A stretch of 64,000 nt of DNA from Cavenderia fasciculata (taxonomy: Eukaryota; Evosea; Eumycetozoa; Acytosteliales; Cavenderiaceae). The position numbers and the translations under genes were made by a program. Location: contig NW_004457737.1 of assembly GCF_000203815.1 (NCBI RefSeq), forward strand, positions 1,860,001 through 1,924,000, read 5' to 3'. Of the stretch, positions 53,701 through 64,000 are shown one piece after another. The first letter of the stretch is position 1, and every line of letters starts with the position of its first letter. The notes beneath the pieces are model-generated. The model saw only the letters and a program-made list of their open reading frames with translations, was not told where the DNA came from and ran no database searches.

Positions 53701-55861
53701 TACCAATGATCGAGGAGCCAGTGGTCATGACTGACGCCAAACTCATTGTACTGCTGCTGTTGATGCTAGACACTAGTGTTGAAAGACTGCTTGTGCTAGT
53801 TGTATTGAGATGGTGACCGCCGAGTGAAGAAGACGATGCAAAGGGATCGACGAGATCGTCACTCTTGACAAGATCGCCTGGAGAGAGCGGGTATGTAATC
53901 TCAAAGGCCTGCATGATGGCCAACAAGGCACCTTGTAGGTGCTCGGGGTACGAGGGTGACTTCCAAATGGCGGCGAGCTCACTCGTACGGATGATGCCGT
54001 TTTTGGTGAGTTTGGCAGTGATGAGTGCTGTGATGCAGTTGATAATCCACTGCACGTCGAGAATGATCATCTTGCCTACAGTCGAGTTGGGGTCGTTAAA
54101 GTAGACGATACTGCCAATATTGTGTAAGAATTCTGTAGCACGTTGGATTTGTACGGTGTCTTTGGGGTTACAGATGTTTGCGAGTGCAATATACTCATTC
54201 CACATCATGATGGGTGGGATACGCTTCTTGCGCACTTCAATGAGTGCTTCTTCGAGTGTAAAGAATGAGGATGGTACCTTTTCCTTGAGATATTTTTGTT
54301 GTTTGACAATGTCCTCGACGACTGATCGCAAACGGTCGACATCGTAACCGGTGGTGCAGCTAACCGAGATGATGGCTTGGATAGTCTGGAATGTCTTTTG
54401 GAAACGTGCGGCAGCCTGCTCGAGGATGAGGTTGACGCGACTGGTATCTTCGTAGGCGTCAATGTGCGTGCCGACGAGGATGATGGGTGAGGTGGGTGCG
54501 ACTGACGTGACACAGTGCAGCCAGTACTCGAGGTTGGCCTCGTCGAGCGTCTTGCTAATGTCCCATACAATGACATGCACCGACCGCTCGCTCGCAAACA
54601 GCTGGTTGGTAGCTTGATACACGTCGTTGTTGGTGATATCCCATGTCGACACGGTGACGGTGCGACGCTTGCGGTCGTCTTCATCAAACACTGCGTCAAA
54701 CTCGTATTGGTCGATTTCAATGCCCGGTGCAACGTCGCCAGATGCCGCGGCGGCCGCAGCCGAGCGCTTCTTGGACACTGTCGACGACTTGCCGCCGCGG
54801 ATGGCCGTCACGACCGATGTCTTGCCGACACCAGAGTCGCCGACGACGATGATCTTGGAACGCAGGCATGGACGGGCGCCCGTCTCGAGCTCGCGCAAAA
54901 AGGCGACAATGTCCTTGAGACCCTTGGAGATGATGGTGGATGGCGGCGTGATGATGGGGTTCTGCTTGATGTTGAGCGTCTTGAGCGACGGCAGCGACGC
55001 GATCGACGTCGGCAGCAGCGTCAGCTTGTTGTTGGCGACCGAGATCACCTCGAGCTTGGACAGCTTCTCGAGCGAGCACAGCTGCACGAGGTGGTTGTTG
55101 TCGGCCTCGAGTCGCTTGAGGTTGACGAGGTCGCCAATCGCGTTGGGCAGGCTCACGAGACGGTTGTTCTCGAGAATGAGCACCTGCAGCTGCTGCAGCT
55201 TGCTAATGTCCTCGTCGAGCGTCTTGATGTTGTGATGTGTCAGCACCAGCTTCTGCAGCCACACCAGCGAGTATATCTGTGGCGGCAATGCCACCAGCTG
55301 CGTGTACGACATTTGAAACTCTGCGTCTATCGATATATTATTGTCTGCTGTACCCTGGTTTGTTGTCGTGCTTTGGCCACCGCTACCACTGCTCTGGCCA
55401 CTGATCGTAGTGCCTGCGCCTCCGCCACTCGTCGAACCAAAGCCATGCACTTGGATTTGTGACCCTCCAGTGCCCATTATTTTCCCATTGTTTCCAACGC
55501 CCGCCGACACACTATTCGAGTGTCCCACCAACGAGCCGCTCGTGCGGTTGCCCGTGGCACCATCCTTGAGGTGTTGAAACGAAGGGTTGTCCTTGACATT
55601 GATGCTCATCGTCGAAAATGTATATTGCAAGCCGCCGCGATCGCTCGACGACGATGACGACGAGCTCGACGAAGACGACGCTGTCGACTGCAAGTTCTGT
55701 ACATGCGTGACAATGTCATCTGCCGTCATAAACGTACCATCTTTCTTTTTCACAAGATTCTTGGTTATGAATTGATTGATCGCTCGTTCTGCCTTTATAA
55801 ACGCCTCTTCCTTTGTTGGAGCAAATTGATACTCTTGAAATTTAACTTTACTCTTTTGCAT
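47711..55861 (-). CDS. gbpC: GbpC: cGMP-binding Roco protein (LRR-Roc-COR-kinase-RasGEF-DEP-cNMP-GRAM), three exons
   Basis: Minus-strand exons 55861-53283, 53202-48405 and 48322-47711 join in phase to 2662 residues, close to D. discoideum GbpC. Order: leucine-rich repeats (about 185-305), Roc GTPase (335-510; P loop VGDSGVGKT), COR (to about 860), protein kinase (930-1200; GRGAFGVVYEAEW, VALKK, HRDLKSPN, DYGT, APE), RasGEF N-terminal domain (from about 1500), DEP (1660-1755), RasGEF (1775-2010), cyclic-nucleotide domain 1 (2065-2180; FGEMSFL), GRAM (2390-2475, crossing intron 2) and cyclic-nucleotide domain 2 (2500-2640; FGEITFL). GbpC is the high-affinity cGMP target that drives myosin II assembly and cell polarity in chemotaxis: cGMP binding activates Ras exchange, which activates Roc and then the kinase. 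Ser/Gly linkers separate the domains. The 5' exon is strikingly GC-rich. Assignment rests on the complete, ordered domain set. Confidence 0.97.
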
Positions 55862-56523
55862 TATGATCTTCTTCTTCTTCTTATTATTATTATTATTAAA
55901 AGGTTATTATTATTATTATTGGGGGGAAAACGAATGTATTCTACAGATATATTAAAAAAAGGAGAGGATGATCTAAAACTACAAAAGTAAAGGAAAATAA
56001 CAAAAATACACTACTTTTATAAACAATGATCAATGATAAGTTGGTTAGTATATAATGATGGATGAATCAACTGGTGACTGATTACATACACTTTAAATTT
56101 ACTAATTAATGAAAATAGATAAACTAAAGATTCACTCTCTAAAAGGATTGTTGTTGATTATATGATATATATATATATTATATTGTTGATATGATACTGT
56201 TTGTTAAACTAATGTACAATTATTTTCTTTTTTGAAGAAATAGTAGAGTAGTATCTAACCTAATGATAATAATAATAGTAATATACAAGCAAACAAATAA
56301 GGTTAGTTTAAACAACAACAAAACATAAATGATGATCTATTTCAAAGAAAGATTGATTGATTGATGAACCCACTGCTGTGATTAGATGGATTTGAAATTC
56401 TTTTCTTCATCGTTATGATGTGTTGTGGTTGTGTGTGTTGAAATGTCAGTCATCTGCCATCTGATTGTTGTTGTTGCTTGTGAGTGATTCGATACTCTCA
56501 TCGAGAAGGTTGGCTCAATCATC

Positions 56524-56583
<60 letters not shown>

Positions 56584-57760
56584 ATCGATCAATCAATCTT
56601 TATCTATGCTATCTATCATTTGAATGAATGAATTCTACCTACTCTTTATATGTATGTCTCCACTAACTACCGTCCGTATGGTGTTTACTACTACTACTAC
56701 AATATGCCTCTCTCTCTATTTGTTGTTGTTGGTTTTTAATACAACAACAACAATGAGTTGGGTAGCGTGTTGTGAATACGCTGTGTCTGATGATGATTGT
56801 CGATGTATAGAAGAATCTCTCTTTAGGATAGGAAGGATAAATATCTGTTGGTGTTCTCTATTTATCTTCTCTCTCTCTCTTTCTATCTATCTATCTATCT
56901 CTGGCAATAGTTGTAGATTACTTCTATGTTGTTGTGATGTGATGAAAGTAAATAAAGTGTCAGTGGTTCACTTTGCAAGAAAACCTCAGCAGACAGAAAC
57001 GGCTTGGTCAAGAAGCCATCCAACTCTAAAAAAAAATTTCAAAACAAACGACCTGCGAATTTGAAGCATGCTTGACGGTGGGATCGAAATCATCTTAAGT
57101 TGGATACCCAGCCATCCTTCACATAATCATCATTGTTAATGTACACCACGAATAATAATACTCGGTTCGATTGATGATAATACTAGCCAAATAGAATTAT
57201 CTCCGTCATCGATTGATTGACACACACAAACTAAAAAAAGATCTTACTATGCCGATCTTAAGATTCCAGATATACAAAAATGGTTTTGAGATTAAATTAG
57301 TGGTATATCTCCCTCTCTCTGTACATCACATAATTAACACAGACTATTATCTCATTGAGAGTTTCATTCAATATATATTACATGGATATATAAATAATGA
57401 ATGACAGTCTTTGAGAAAAGTAAAGTTTTATGGGCTGCAGCCAACCGATAAAATACAGACATCCAAGATAAGATATTAAAAATTGATTTTTATAGGCAAC
57501 CCATAGCAGCATTGGCAAAAGAATCATCCTCCGCTGCACTTTAACTTTTTTATTATTTTTATTATCAATAATTCTTTAACTACCCAAGATAAGATCCGAT
57601 TCGAGAGGATCATACACTCACTCACTCTATCATCATTTCTCTATCATTTCTTTTGTATTAGTAGTAAAAGTAGTAGTAGAAGTATTAGAGGATCTATACA
57701 TCGAACATCGATCCAATTAAATAGGGATATATATATATATATAGAGAAAGAGAGAAAGAG
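55862..57760. promoter_or_regulatory. Divergent 1.9-kb intergenic region between gbpC and the ELMO gene
   Basis: The two genes start at its ends and point away from each other, so it must contain both promoters. Visible features: an ATT tract beside the gbpC start, an ATCA-type microsatellite (56527-56598), a CTAT repeat near 56885-56900, an imperfect inverted repeat (57429-57438 / 57496-57505), and a short AT repeat followed by GA-rich sequence next to the ELMO start. An open frame at 56624-57064 is low complexity with no family match, and I do not call it. No tRNA found. Confidence 0.55.
56527..56598. repeat. Tetranucleotide microsatellite (AATC)n
   Basis: About 18 tandem AATC units with two GATC-type interruptions near the 3' end (56581-56590). 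It is noncoding, in the divergent gbpC/ELMO intergenic region. Confidence 0.9.
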
Positions 57761-60700
57761 ATGAAACTAACAATAGAATACAACAAAAATTCAAAAGCAT
57801 TGACATATGAGACATCGACGAGTACACCCATTGATATCAAAGATTTGATTACAAAGATTGCTGTACTATTCTCTATCCCTCTCACACCATCGATATCTCT
57901 CGATTATCATCTTGCAACTATTCCAAATGGAACTGTTATTGATGTATGTTATAAATAGTAGATACATCTATCTATTGTATATAGTTTATTAACTATCTAT
58001 CTATCTTTTTAATAAAAGAAAAACAATATTGGTTTAATTACAGATGGATGTGAATTGTCATTAAAGAGTACAACGATCAGTAGCAGAGGAACTGCACCAC
58101 CACAACAAACTGGATTCTCTTTCATCAAAGGTGAGAGAAGAGAAAGATTAAATAGTGTAGCTCAGAATAGTTTCTTGGGTGGATTTGGTACACATCACAA
58201 TAATACTGCTACTAATAATGCTGCCAATACATCACCAACTTCGACTAGTCCTTCTCCTTTATCTGCTCCATCATCTCCCATCCCAACACCATCATCACCA
58301 CCACTTTCGTCATCTGGTACAATCCACAATCCATCTCTATCACCAAGATCACAAACTGTTGTCCAAGGACCATCTTCTGCTGCCGCTGCACCAGCACTCA
58401 ACCTAGGTGGAAGTAGCGGAAGTATCCCAGTATCATCTTCATCTCCATCATCAACTACCCCTGTCATTGCAGGTGCCAGTGGTGGTGGAAGCAGTCATTC
58501 ACCATCATCTGCTAATATCAGCGGACCAACCATCGACTCTATCTTGTTATCACTCAACGACTTGTCTTTAAAGAAAAAGGCTCTTTTCGATTTAAAAGAA
58601 GTATTAAAAGTATGTAATATAGTTAAAGAGAGAGTAATAGATGATGTATACTTGAATATAAACAGTCTAATGTTGTTGTTGTTGTTTCTTTCTAGGATGA
58701 CTCAAATGTTAAAAAGTTTATTGAAAAGGATGGATTTGTATCGATTGGTGATCAACTGGGAGAGTTGACTGGAAATACGTTGTCATATGCATTGACAGCA
58801 CTTCAAACTGCAATGCAATCGGATGCAGGTGCCAATACGGTCAATGCAACTTTGATATCTAGGGTGTTACCAATGTTGGATCCCAACTCTAATCCAAATA
58901 TTCTAAAATCCGTCCTATCTATTCTTACACTCTACTGTACTTTAAATCGTGGTGGATACCAAGATTTATGTGATAACCATTTCCCACGATTCAAACTTCA
59001 ATCATCATCAACATCACAACCACAACAACCAACAACCATTCCATTAACATCATCTGTAGATAGTAATGGAAGTGATAAAGAGAAATCAAACCCTTCATCT
59101 AAACCAGTTAATATCTATTCAGTAATTGTTACATTGTTATCATCATCAACTGTAGATATTCAATTAAATGCATTGGCATTTATCAATTCAATTGTATCAA
59201 AGGCTATTAGCAAGGATCAAAATCAAGCACGTTCTCTCATTGATGAATTGGATACCCTAGATATCAATAATAGACTTCGTAAGATCTATGAAGGAATTGT
59301 ATCACAAGAATTAAAAAAACAAGTGTATTATTATCAAGTATGTATAAAAAAAAAAAGATAATAATAATTATAATAATTTCTTACTAACTTTTTTTTTAGA
59401 AACATAAATTAAATTTAATGAAAAGTAGAAAGAGTATAATGTATAGTAAAGAATCACCAGAACATGAAGCATTGTTGATGAAATTATGGACAACCACATT
59501 CCCAGATGTAAAATTGGAGAGTAGAGTATCGGAACAATGGAAAATACTTGGATTCCAGGGAACCGATCCAGCCACTGATTTTAGAGGTATGGGTATTTTT
59601 GGTCTTGAAAATTTGGTCTATTTTGCAACTAGTCATAGTGAACAATTCAAAAAGATTGTTCAAACCAACATCGAAAGAAAAGAGAGAGATTATCCAGTTG
59701 CAGTTGCCGGTATCAACTTGACTCAAATGTTTTTAGATCAATTCAAAATCAATGAGGATAGTAATCCAGAATATCCAATATTCCCAGTTCTATTTTCTCA
59801 TAAACATGCTTTTGAAGAACTTTATTGTATTACTTTTAATTTATTAGAGTATGTAAAAAGAAACATAAAATAATAACAAGAATACTTATTTTTATCTATC
59901 TATTTATAGTACAACATGGGATACAATGAATGCAAGTTATATGGATTTCCCAAAGGTACTTGCAACTGTTAGACAATCTACCGTTACAGCATTGGATAAT
60001 AAACCAACTACACTGGAAGCATTCAATTGGGGACAACAATATGTTGGTGGAGCCAACAAGAAACAAAACCCTCATTTTGAAAAGGAAGAAGACGATCACT
60101 CACAAAGTGAAGATATCAAAAAACTCAAACAACAGATCAATACTGGCATCATGGACATTATGAAGAACCAAAAGGTCAGTATCATGCAAGAAGGATTGTT
60201 CTTTAAATTGCAACGTCCCATCAAAGGTGGAAAGGTGATTCAAACACACTTGTTTGTTAAATTGTCATCTGATTGCCAGGAATACCAATATGCATTCATT
60301 CCAGATCCATCCAATCAATCGCCTCCACTCGCATCGACACCATCTCAATCTAGTATACTATCCACTTCATCTTCACTATCGAGTTCTGGCACTTCCATTT
60401 CAAATCCATCTCAATGTGCAGATAAATCTATTCAAATTACAAATACTGTGAAATTGAATGATATTACATTCATTTCTTCAGATGTAAAGAAAGATCAACA
60501 ACAAAAGAGAGACAACAAACAACAGAATGAAAAGAATATCTCACATTACTTTTCAATTGTCATTGCCAAAGAGACCACGGAATTATCATCAAATAGCAGG
60601 GACGACATTGCCAACTTTATTGATTCTTGTAAAATCTTAACAAACAAACCAACAGAGTGTGCTGAAACTATCGAGGTAACAAGAAGAATAAGAAGAAAAG

Positions 60701-60995
60701 AATCATTGAATTGGAGAATCAAAAGAGAGAGAGGAGGTGAAAATCACCACCTCAAATCGTTTCATTAATGAAATTGGTGGGGGTAGATAAGATAAAGATA
60801 ATCTCCTCCTCTCCTCTCCTCTCACTCTCCAATGAATGAAATTATAATGATAACCGTTTTATTAACAACAATCTTTCTCTCTCTCTATAGGAATTAAAAG
60901 TATTGATGGATTTAAGCTTAAAGTTAAAACTATTGGAATTGGAAGGTATTGATTTACCAAGATGTCCACCACCTATCCCAGAACTACCCAAATAA
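57761..60995 (+). CDS. ELMO/CED-12 family protein, six exons
   Basis: Exons 57761-57947, 58044-58609, 58696-59337, 59400-59848, 59910-60675 and 60891-60995 join in phase to 904 residues. The N-terminus is a ubiquitin-like, Ras-binding-type fold, followed by a Ser/Pro-rich insert and an armadillo-like region (from DDSNVKKFIEKDGFVSIGDQ). The ELMO/CED12 domain follows (WKILGFQGTDPATDFRGMG, YPVAVAGINLTQMFLDQF, then WDTMNASYMDFPKV), then a PH domain. A C-terminal helix reads LKLKLLELEGIDLP, ending in the Pro-rich motif PPPIPELP that in animal ELMO binds the DOCK SH3 domain. ELMO with DOCK forms a Rac exchange factor at the leading edge downstream of chemoattractant receptors. Exon 1's donor is the weak point: the strong GTATGT at 57944 would break the frame, while a GT four bases later keeps it. 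I cannot say which dictyostelid paralogue it is; the architecture fits the ElmoA/ElmoE type. Confidence 0.92.
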
Positions 60996-62263
60996 CTTGT
61001 TGTTGTACCCTATACCGTGACGGTCGTTGCCAATCTTGTTGATCACTAGCCAGCGTGTGTGTGATACCACCGTTCTCTTTCTTGTACCCCCTATCAAAAA
61101 AATGGGTGCCCTTTAATAAAAATAAAAAAGACAACACCCCAAAAAGAGCAAATATTTAAATACTAGTGGGCTGGGAAAACTCAACCCCAAATGAGGTCGA
61201 CCTATTGCCCCCCTTTTTTGCTTTGGCTAAAAACTGTTCTTATTTTAGAGAGCTGGCCTGTTTTGAAAAAGAACAAACAAAAAAGAATACTCTTTGAATA
61301 ATATTTTTAATAACCCAGAGTAGAGTAGAGTAGAGCAGAGTATACCAAGTAGTAAGAGTATTACTATTTATATCATAATATCAATATAATCATCACTCAA
61401 ATCAAAAAGAGAGAGAGAAGAAATAGTTTAGAACATTACAAGGTAGGTTAATCACATGATAAATAAATATCATATGACAAATTAGATTACATGTTGTAAA
61501 AAAAAAAGAAGAGAAGAAGAAAAGAAGAGTAAGAGTAAGAGTAATGAACAATGCTATGTTATCTCTTGGAGTTGGAGTAATAAGATAGATAGACAGAGAG
61601 AGACAGACAGATCACCCATCCACACACAAATAGAGACAAAGACAAAGAGAGAGAGAGAGACATGATACACACGCACATAACACAAGTTGGATGACAGTAT
61701 TTTTTATTATTATTTATTTAAATTATAAATAATAATAATAATATTATTATTATCGTGCATGAGCTACCCCCACACTCTTTGCACTACCACCACGCATACA
61801 CATACACACCCACGCCATGGCAGGCGATGTTGTGTGCCCACTTGGGGGTGAGTAATAAACATCCATCCACCCACTCTCAGTCGCCCGTCCATCCATACTG
61901 TGTTGTTTTTTTTTATTATTGCGCGCAAGCTGGCAAGTACTCCTACTACTGCTAGCCGACCAAACTTAACCTATTAATAATTTTAAATAATAGATTAATA
62001 TATAATATTATATTTCCTCCTCCTCCAATTCAGTTCTCAAAAAAACAAAAAGGGCATACTTGCGTCCGCACACCAACAACAAAAGAAAGAACAATCATTT
62101 CACAGTTTTCTTTCATTCGTTAATTGCGCACCCTCACCATTTGTTTGTTTAGTTTGGTTTCTTTGTTTGTTTGTTTATATTATAGGTTTACATCATCATC
62201 ATCATAATCAATCTATCTACATTAACTAGCCATTAATAGTCAATAGCCACACAACAAATAAAC

Positions 62264-62308
<45 letters not shown>

Positions 62309-62506
62309 ACATATTAATGCCTTGATTTCAGATTACTATAATAGATAGATAAATAGATAGACAGACATTAGTAACTTCAGACAGACAAACAGACAGACAG
62401 TTAGATATATCGATATATTCTATAGTTCTCCGGCAATCCCTCCCATTGATACGGCCAATCAATCAATCACACTCATACACACATTACACAAAGCTTTGAC
62501 ACAACC
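60996..62506. other. 1.5-kb intergenic region upstream of the terminal gene
   Basis: It holds the ELMO 3' flank and a long 5' flank of the last gene. Features: GA-rich purine tracts (61505-61545, 61590-61660), C/A-rich patches (61620-61635 and around 61800, CACACCCACGCC), an AAT repeat, and a CAA repeat at 62267-62308 followed by GACA/GATA repeats. CA-rich boxes of this kind occur in dictyostelid developmental promoters, but this is only suggestive. No gene found. Confidence 0.5.
62267..62308. repeat. Noncoding (CAA)n microsatellite
   Basis: Fourteen tandem CAA units lie about 200 bases upstream of the start codon of the terminal gene, probably in its leader. CAA runs elsewhere in the window are coding Gln tracts; this one is not in a supported reading frame. 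Confidence 0.85.
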
Positions 62507-64000
62507 ATGATGGACCATACTCAAACCACAACGGCATCAGGTTCCCTACCTACCTACATGTCCTATCCATACTCGAATCCCTTTCTAGCTCAGCCACCAC
62601 CTTCAGCAGGACATCACATCATGATGCAAATGAAATTCTCAAGACAATGTAAGTTTCCTCTCTTGCTCTTCTTCTTCAAATCATCAATCTTTGTTTAGTA
62701 GTTTCAACTTTGGGTAATCATATATAAAGACAACAACAAAAAGCATTCATTCAAAAAGAATAGTATCTACCTTTGGAAAAAGGTTATATGGGAACTCTAC
62801 TCTCTATAGAGAGTTTATCAATCAACACACCATATCAACAACACAACAGTAATAGTACCCAAATCGTAGTGGAAGAGAGTTTTAAACACAGTTTGTTATA
62901 GTTCGTTTCACAACGATATCAACAAGAGGAAGATGTGTGAGTGTGTGAGTGTGTGGTATATATGCATGACAATCCTGCCAATTGACAAACAAACATCATG
63001 TTCATGAAAATCTCATTCTTATACCCCACCCGATTCAAACAACAAAAAACATAAGCAGCTCGTTCATCTCATCACCCCCCCCCCCCCCCCATTTATTTGA
63101 TAGGTGGGGTGTAAAGTGGGTTGACATTGACATGGAGGTGTGGGTGGGGGTAGATCCAATTCGACACACAATTCAAAGATTTAATCAAATTAAAAAATTT
63201 GATTGATTGATTGACTGATCAATCACACACCCACCCCACACTTATCCCATCCATTCAATCAATCACACCAAATCACCATACTATACAATTTGATATTAAT
63301 GTATTTTTTTTTGTATTAGCCAAAAAATCATATCAAAATAATCATAATCATAATCATAGTTATGGAGCTCCATCATATCCTTATCCATATCCATCGGCGA
63401 CTGTTAATGTAGGTGGAGCACCAATATCACCATTTGTAGTGGCCGACTATGGTATGGTTGCTGAAAATGGGGCTGGTGTACCACCAAATATAATGGCCGA
63501 TATTTCCAACACGGCTATTAATAATGCCAACATCCACCAACAACAACAATCCATGTCGTCGGCATCTGCTTCGTCGTCGTCGTCTTCTGGATCGGGTAAC
63601 AACCAAAATGTACATTCACAACAACAACAACAATTCACAAACACAGTATACTATCCCTACCATCAACCACCTCCACCACACTACCTTCACAGTCACGCCA
63701 ACGGCACCTCTCACTATGGCAACGGAAACGGCAACAACAACAACGGCAACAGTAACTCGTACAACAACAAGAAAATGCATCGCAAGAGATCGGTCAGTGA
63801 CAGTGCCACTGTCAAAATGACACCCAAGCGCGAGTCGGCGACTACCGCGTCATCGTCGGTGGCAAGAGACAACCAACCTGCCTTTTACAAGGATATCGAC
63901 CGTGAGATGCCGATCCTCATGAAACAATACCTCGCATTCGTCGACTCTGATGCCGATGACAACCCACCTGTACAAAACCCCAAGCATATGGTCTTTCCAG
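62507..64000 (+). CDS. Unrecognised low-complexity protein, 5' part only (runs off the window)
   Basis: Exon 1 is 62507-62648 (MMDHTQTTTASG..., a second ATG follows directly) with donor GTAAGT. Exon 2 begins at 63320 after TTGTATTAG and is open to the end of the window; the junction restores KFSRQ-SKKSYQNN in frame. The visible ~275 residues are rich in Asn, Gln, His, Ser, Pro and Tyr. A basic cluster around KKMHRKRSVSD could be a nuclear localisation signal. After that the sequence becomes more ordinary (FYKDIDREMPILMKQYLAF, then PKHMVFP), so a folded domain probably starts near the window end. The style (Gln/Asn-rich start, basic patch, long upstream region) suits a transcriptional regulator, but I recognise no domain. 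Confidence 0.75.
63075..63090. repeat. Homopolymer run of 16 C in an intron
   Basis: An uninterrupted C16 tract sits in the 671-base first intron of the terminal gene. C/G homopolymers of this length are rare in AT-rich dictyostelid DNA. It is followed within 30 bases by GGTGGGGT and then by GTGGGTGGGGG. Confidence 0.9.

Noticed and set aside
54515-55462. 315-codon open frame antisense to gbpC
   Set aside because: It lies entirely opposite the Roc/LRR exon in the GC-rich island, where stops are rare in all frames; its composition is an Arg/Leu/Val-rich mirror of the real gene and fits no family.
56624-57064. 146-codon open frame in the gbpC/ELMO intergenic region
   Set aside because: It is built mainly from CTCT/CTAT and ACAACA repeats, has no recognisable domain, and I saw no splice partners.
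57429-57541. tRNA or class I small RNA gene
   Set aside because: No T-loop or anticodon arm could be arranged and the conserved class I motif is absent; only a short imperfect hairpin remains.
61755-61955. 66-codon His/Pro/Tyr-rich open frame
   Set aside because: It comes from a CA-rich patch; no conserved neighbour or domain, so more likely upstream regulatory sequence.
62267-62308. CAA run as a coding Gln tract
   Set aside because: No open frame of useful length joins it to the downstream gene; it sits upstream of the best start codon.

Overview
The window looks like nuclear DNA from a dictyostelid social amoeba. Evidence: long in-frame Asn (AAT), Gln (CAA) and Ser runs, short AT-rich introns (mostly 60-120 bases, GTATGT/GTAAGT donors, T-rich tracts before TAG/CAG acceptors), TAA stops, very tight gene spacing, and a complete GbpC-type Roco protein whose domain set is a dictyostelid hallmark. 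Several genes (gbpC, the PP2C gene, parts of the VPS13 gene) are much richer in GC than I would expect for Dictyostelium discoideum, so a species outside the very AT-rich discoideum/purpureum group is my guess; I cannot name it. I saw no transposon, viral remnant, tRNA or rRNA gene.

Layout: an RNF10-like RING protein (+, 259-2768) faces a giant VPS13-family gene (-, 2856-19455) tail to tail. On the minus strand follow a PP4 regulatory subunit 1 homologue (20087-22751), Rab4 (23250-24351) and a ZNFX1-type helicase/zinc-finger protein (24672-30578). A small accessory patch (30.9-35 kb) holds two tandem, decaying copies of an F-box/FNIP-type gene (+) and a possible minus-strand gene remnant between them. 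An ankyrin-repeat protein (+, 35200-37817) then meets a WRNIP1/MGS1 AAA ATPase (-, 37865-40474) tail to tail. Next on the minus strand are a cytochrome P450 (40649-42496), a PP2C phosphatase with a long low-complexity N-terminus (42853-46205) and gbpC (47711-55861). A 1.9-kb divergent intergenic region separates gbpC from an ELMO/CED-12 gene (+, 57761-60995). The 5' part of an unrecognised Asn/Gln/Ser-rich gene (+, 62507 to the end) closes the window.

Functional themes: trafficking and membranes (VPS13, Rab4), phosphatase signalling (PP4R1, PP2C), nucleic-acid surveillance and repair (ZNFX1, WRNIP1), and chemotaxis/cytoskeleton (GbpC as cGMP effector, ELMO as part of a Rac GEF). The head-to-head pair gbpC/ELMO is the most suggestive functional neighbourhood. 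All multi-exon models were built by hand, matching splice sites, reading phase and family similarity; nearly every junction closes in frame with canonical GT..AG.
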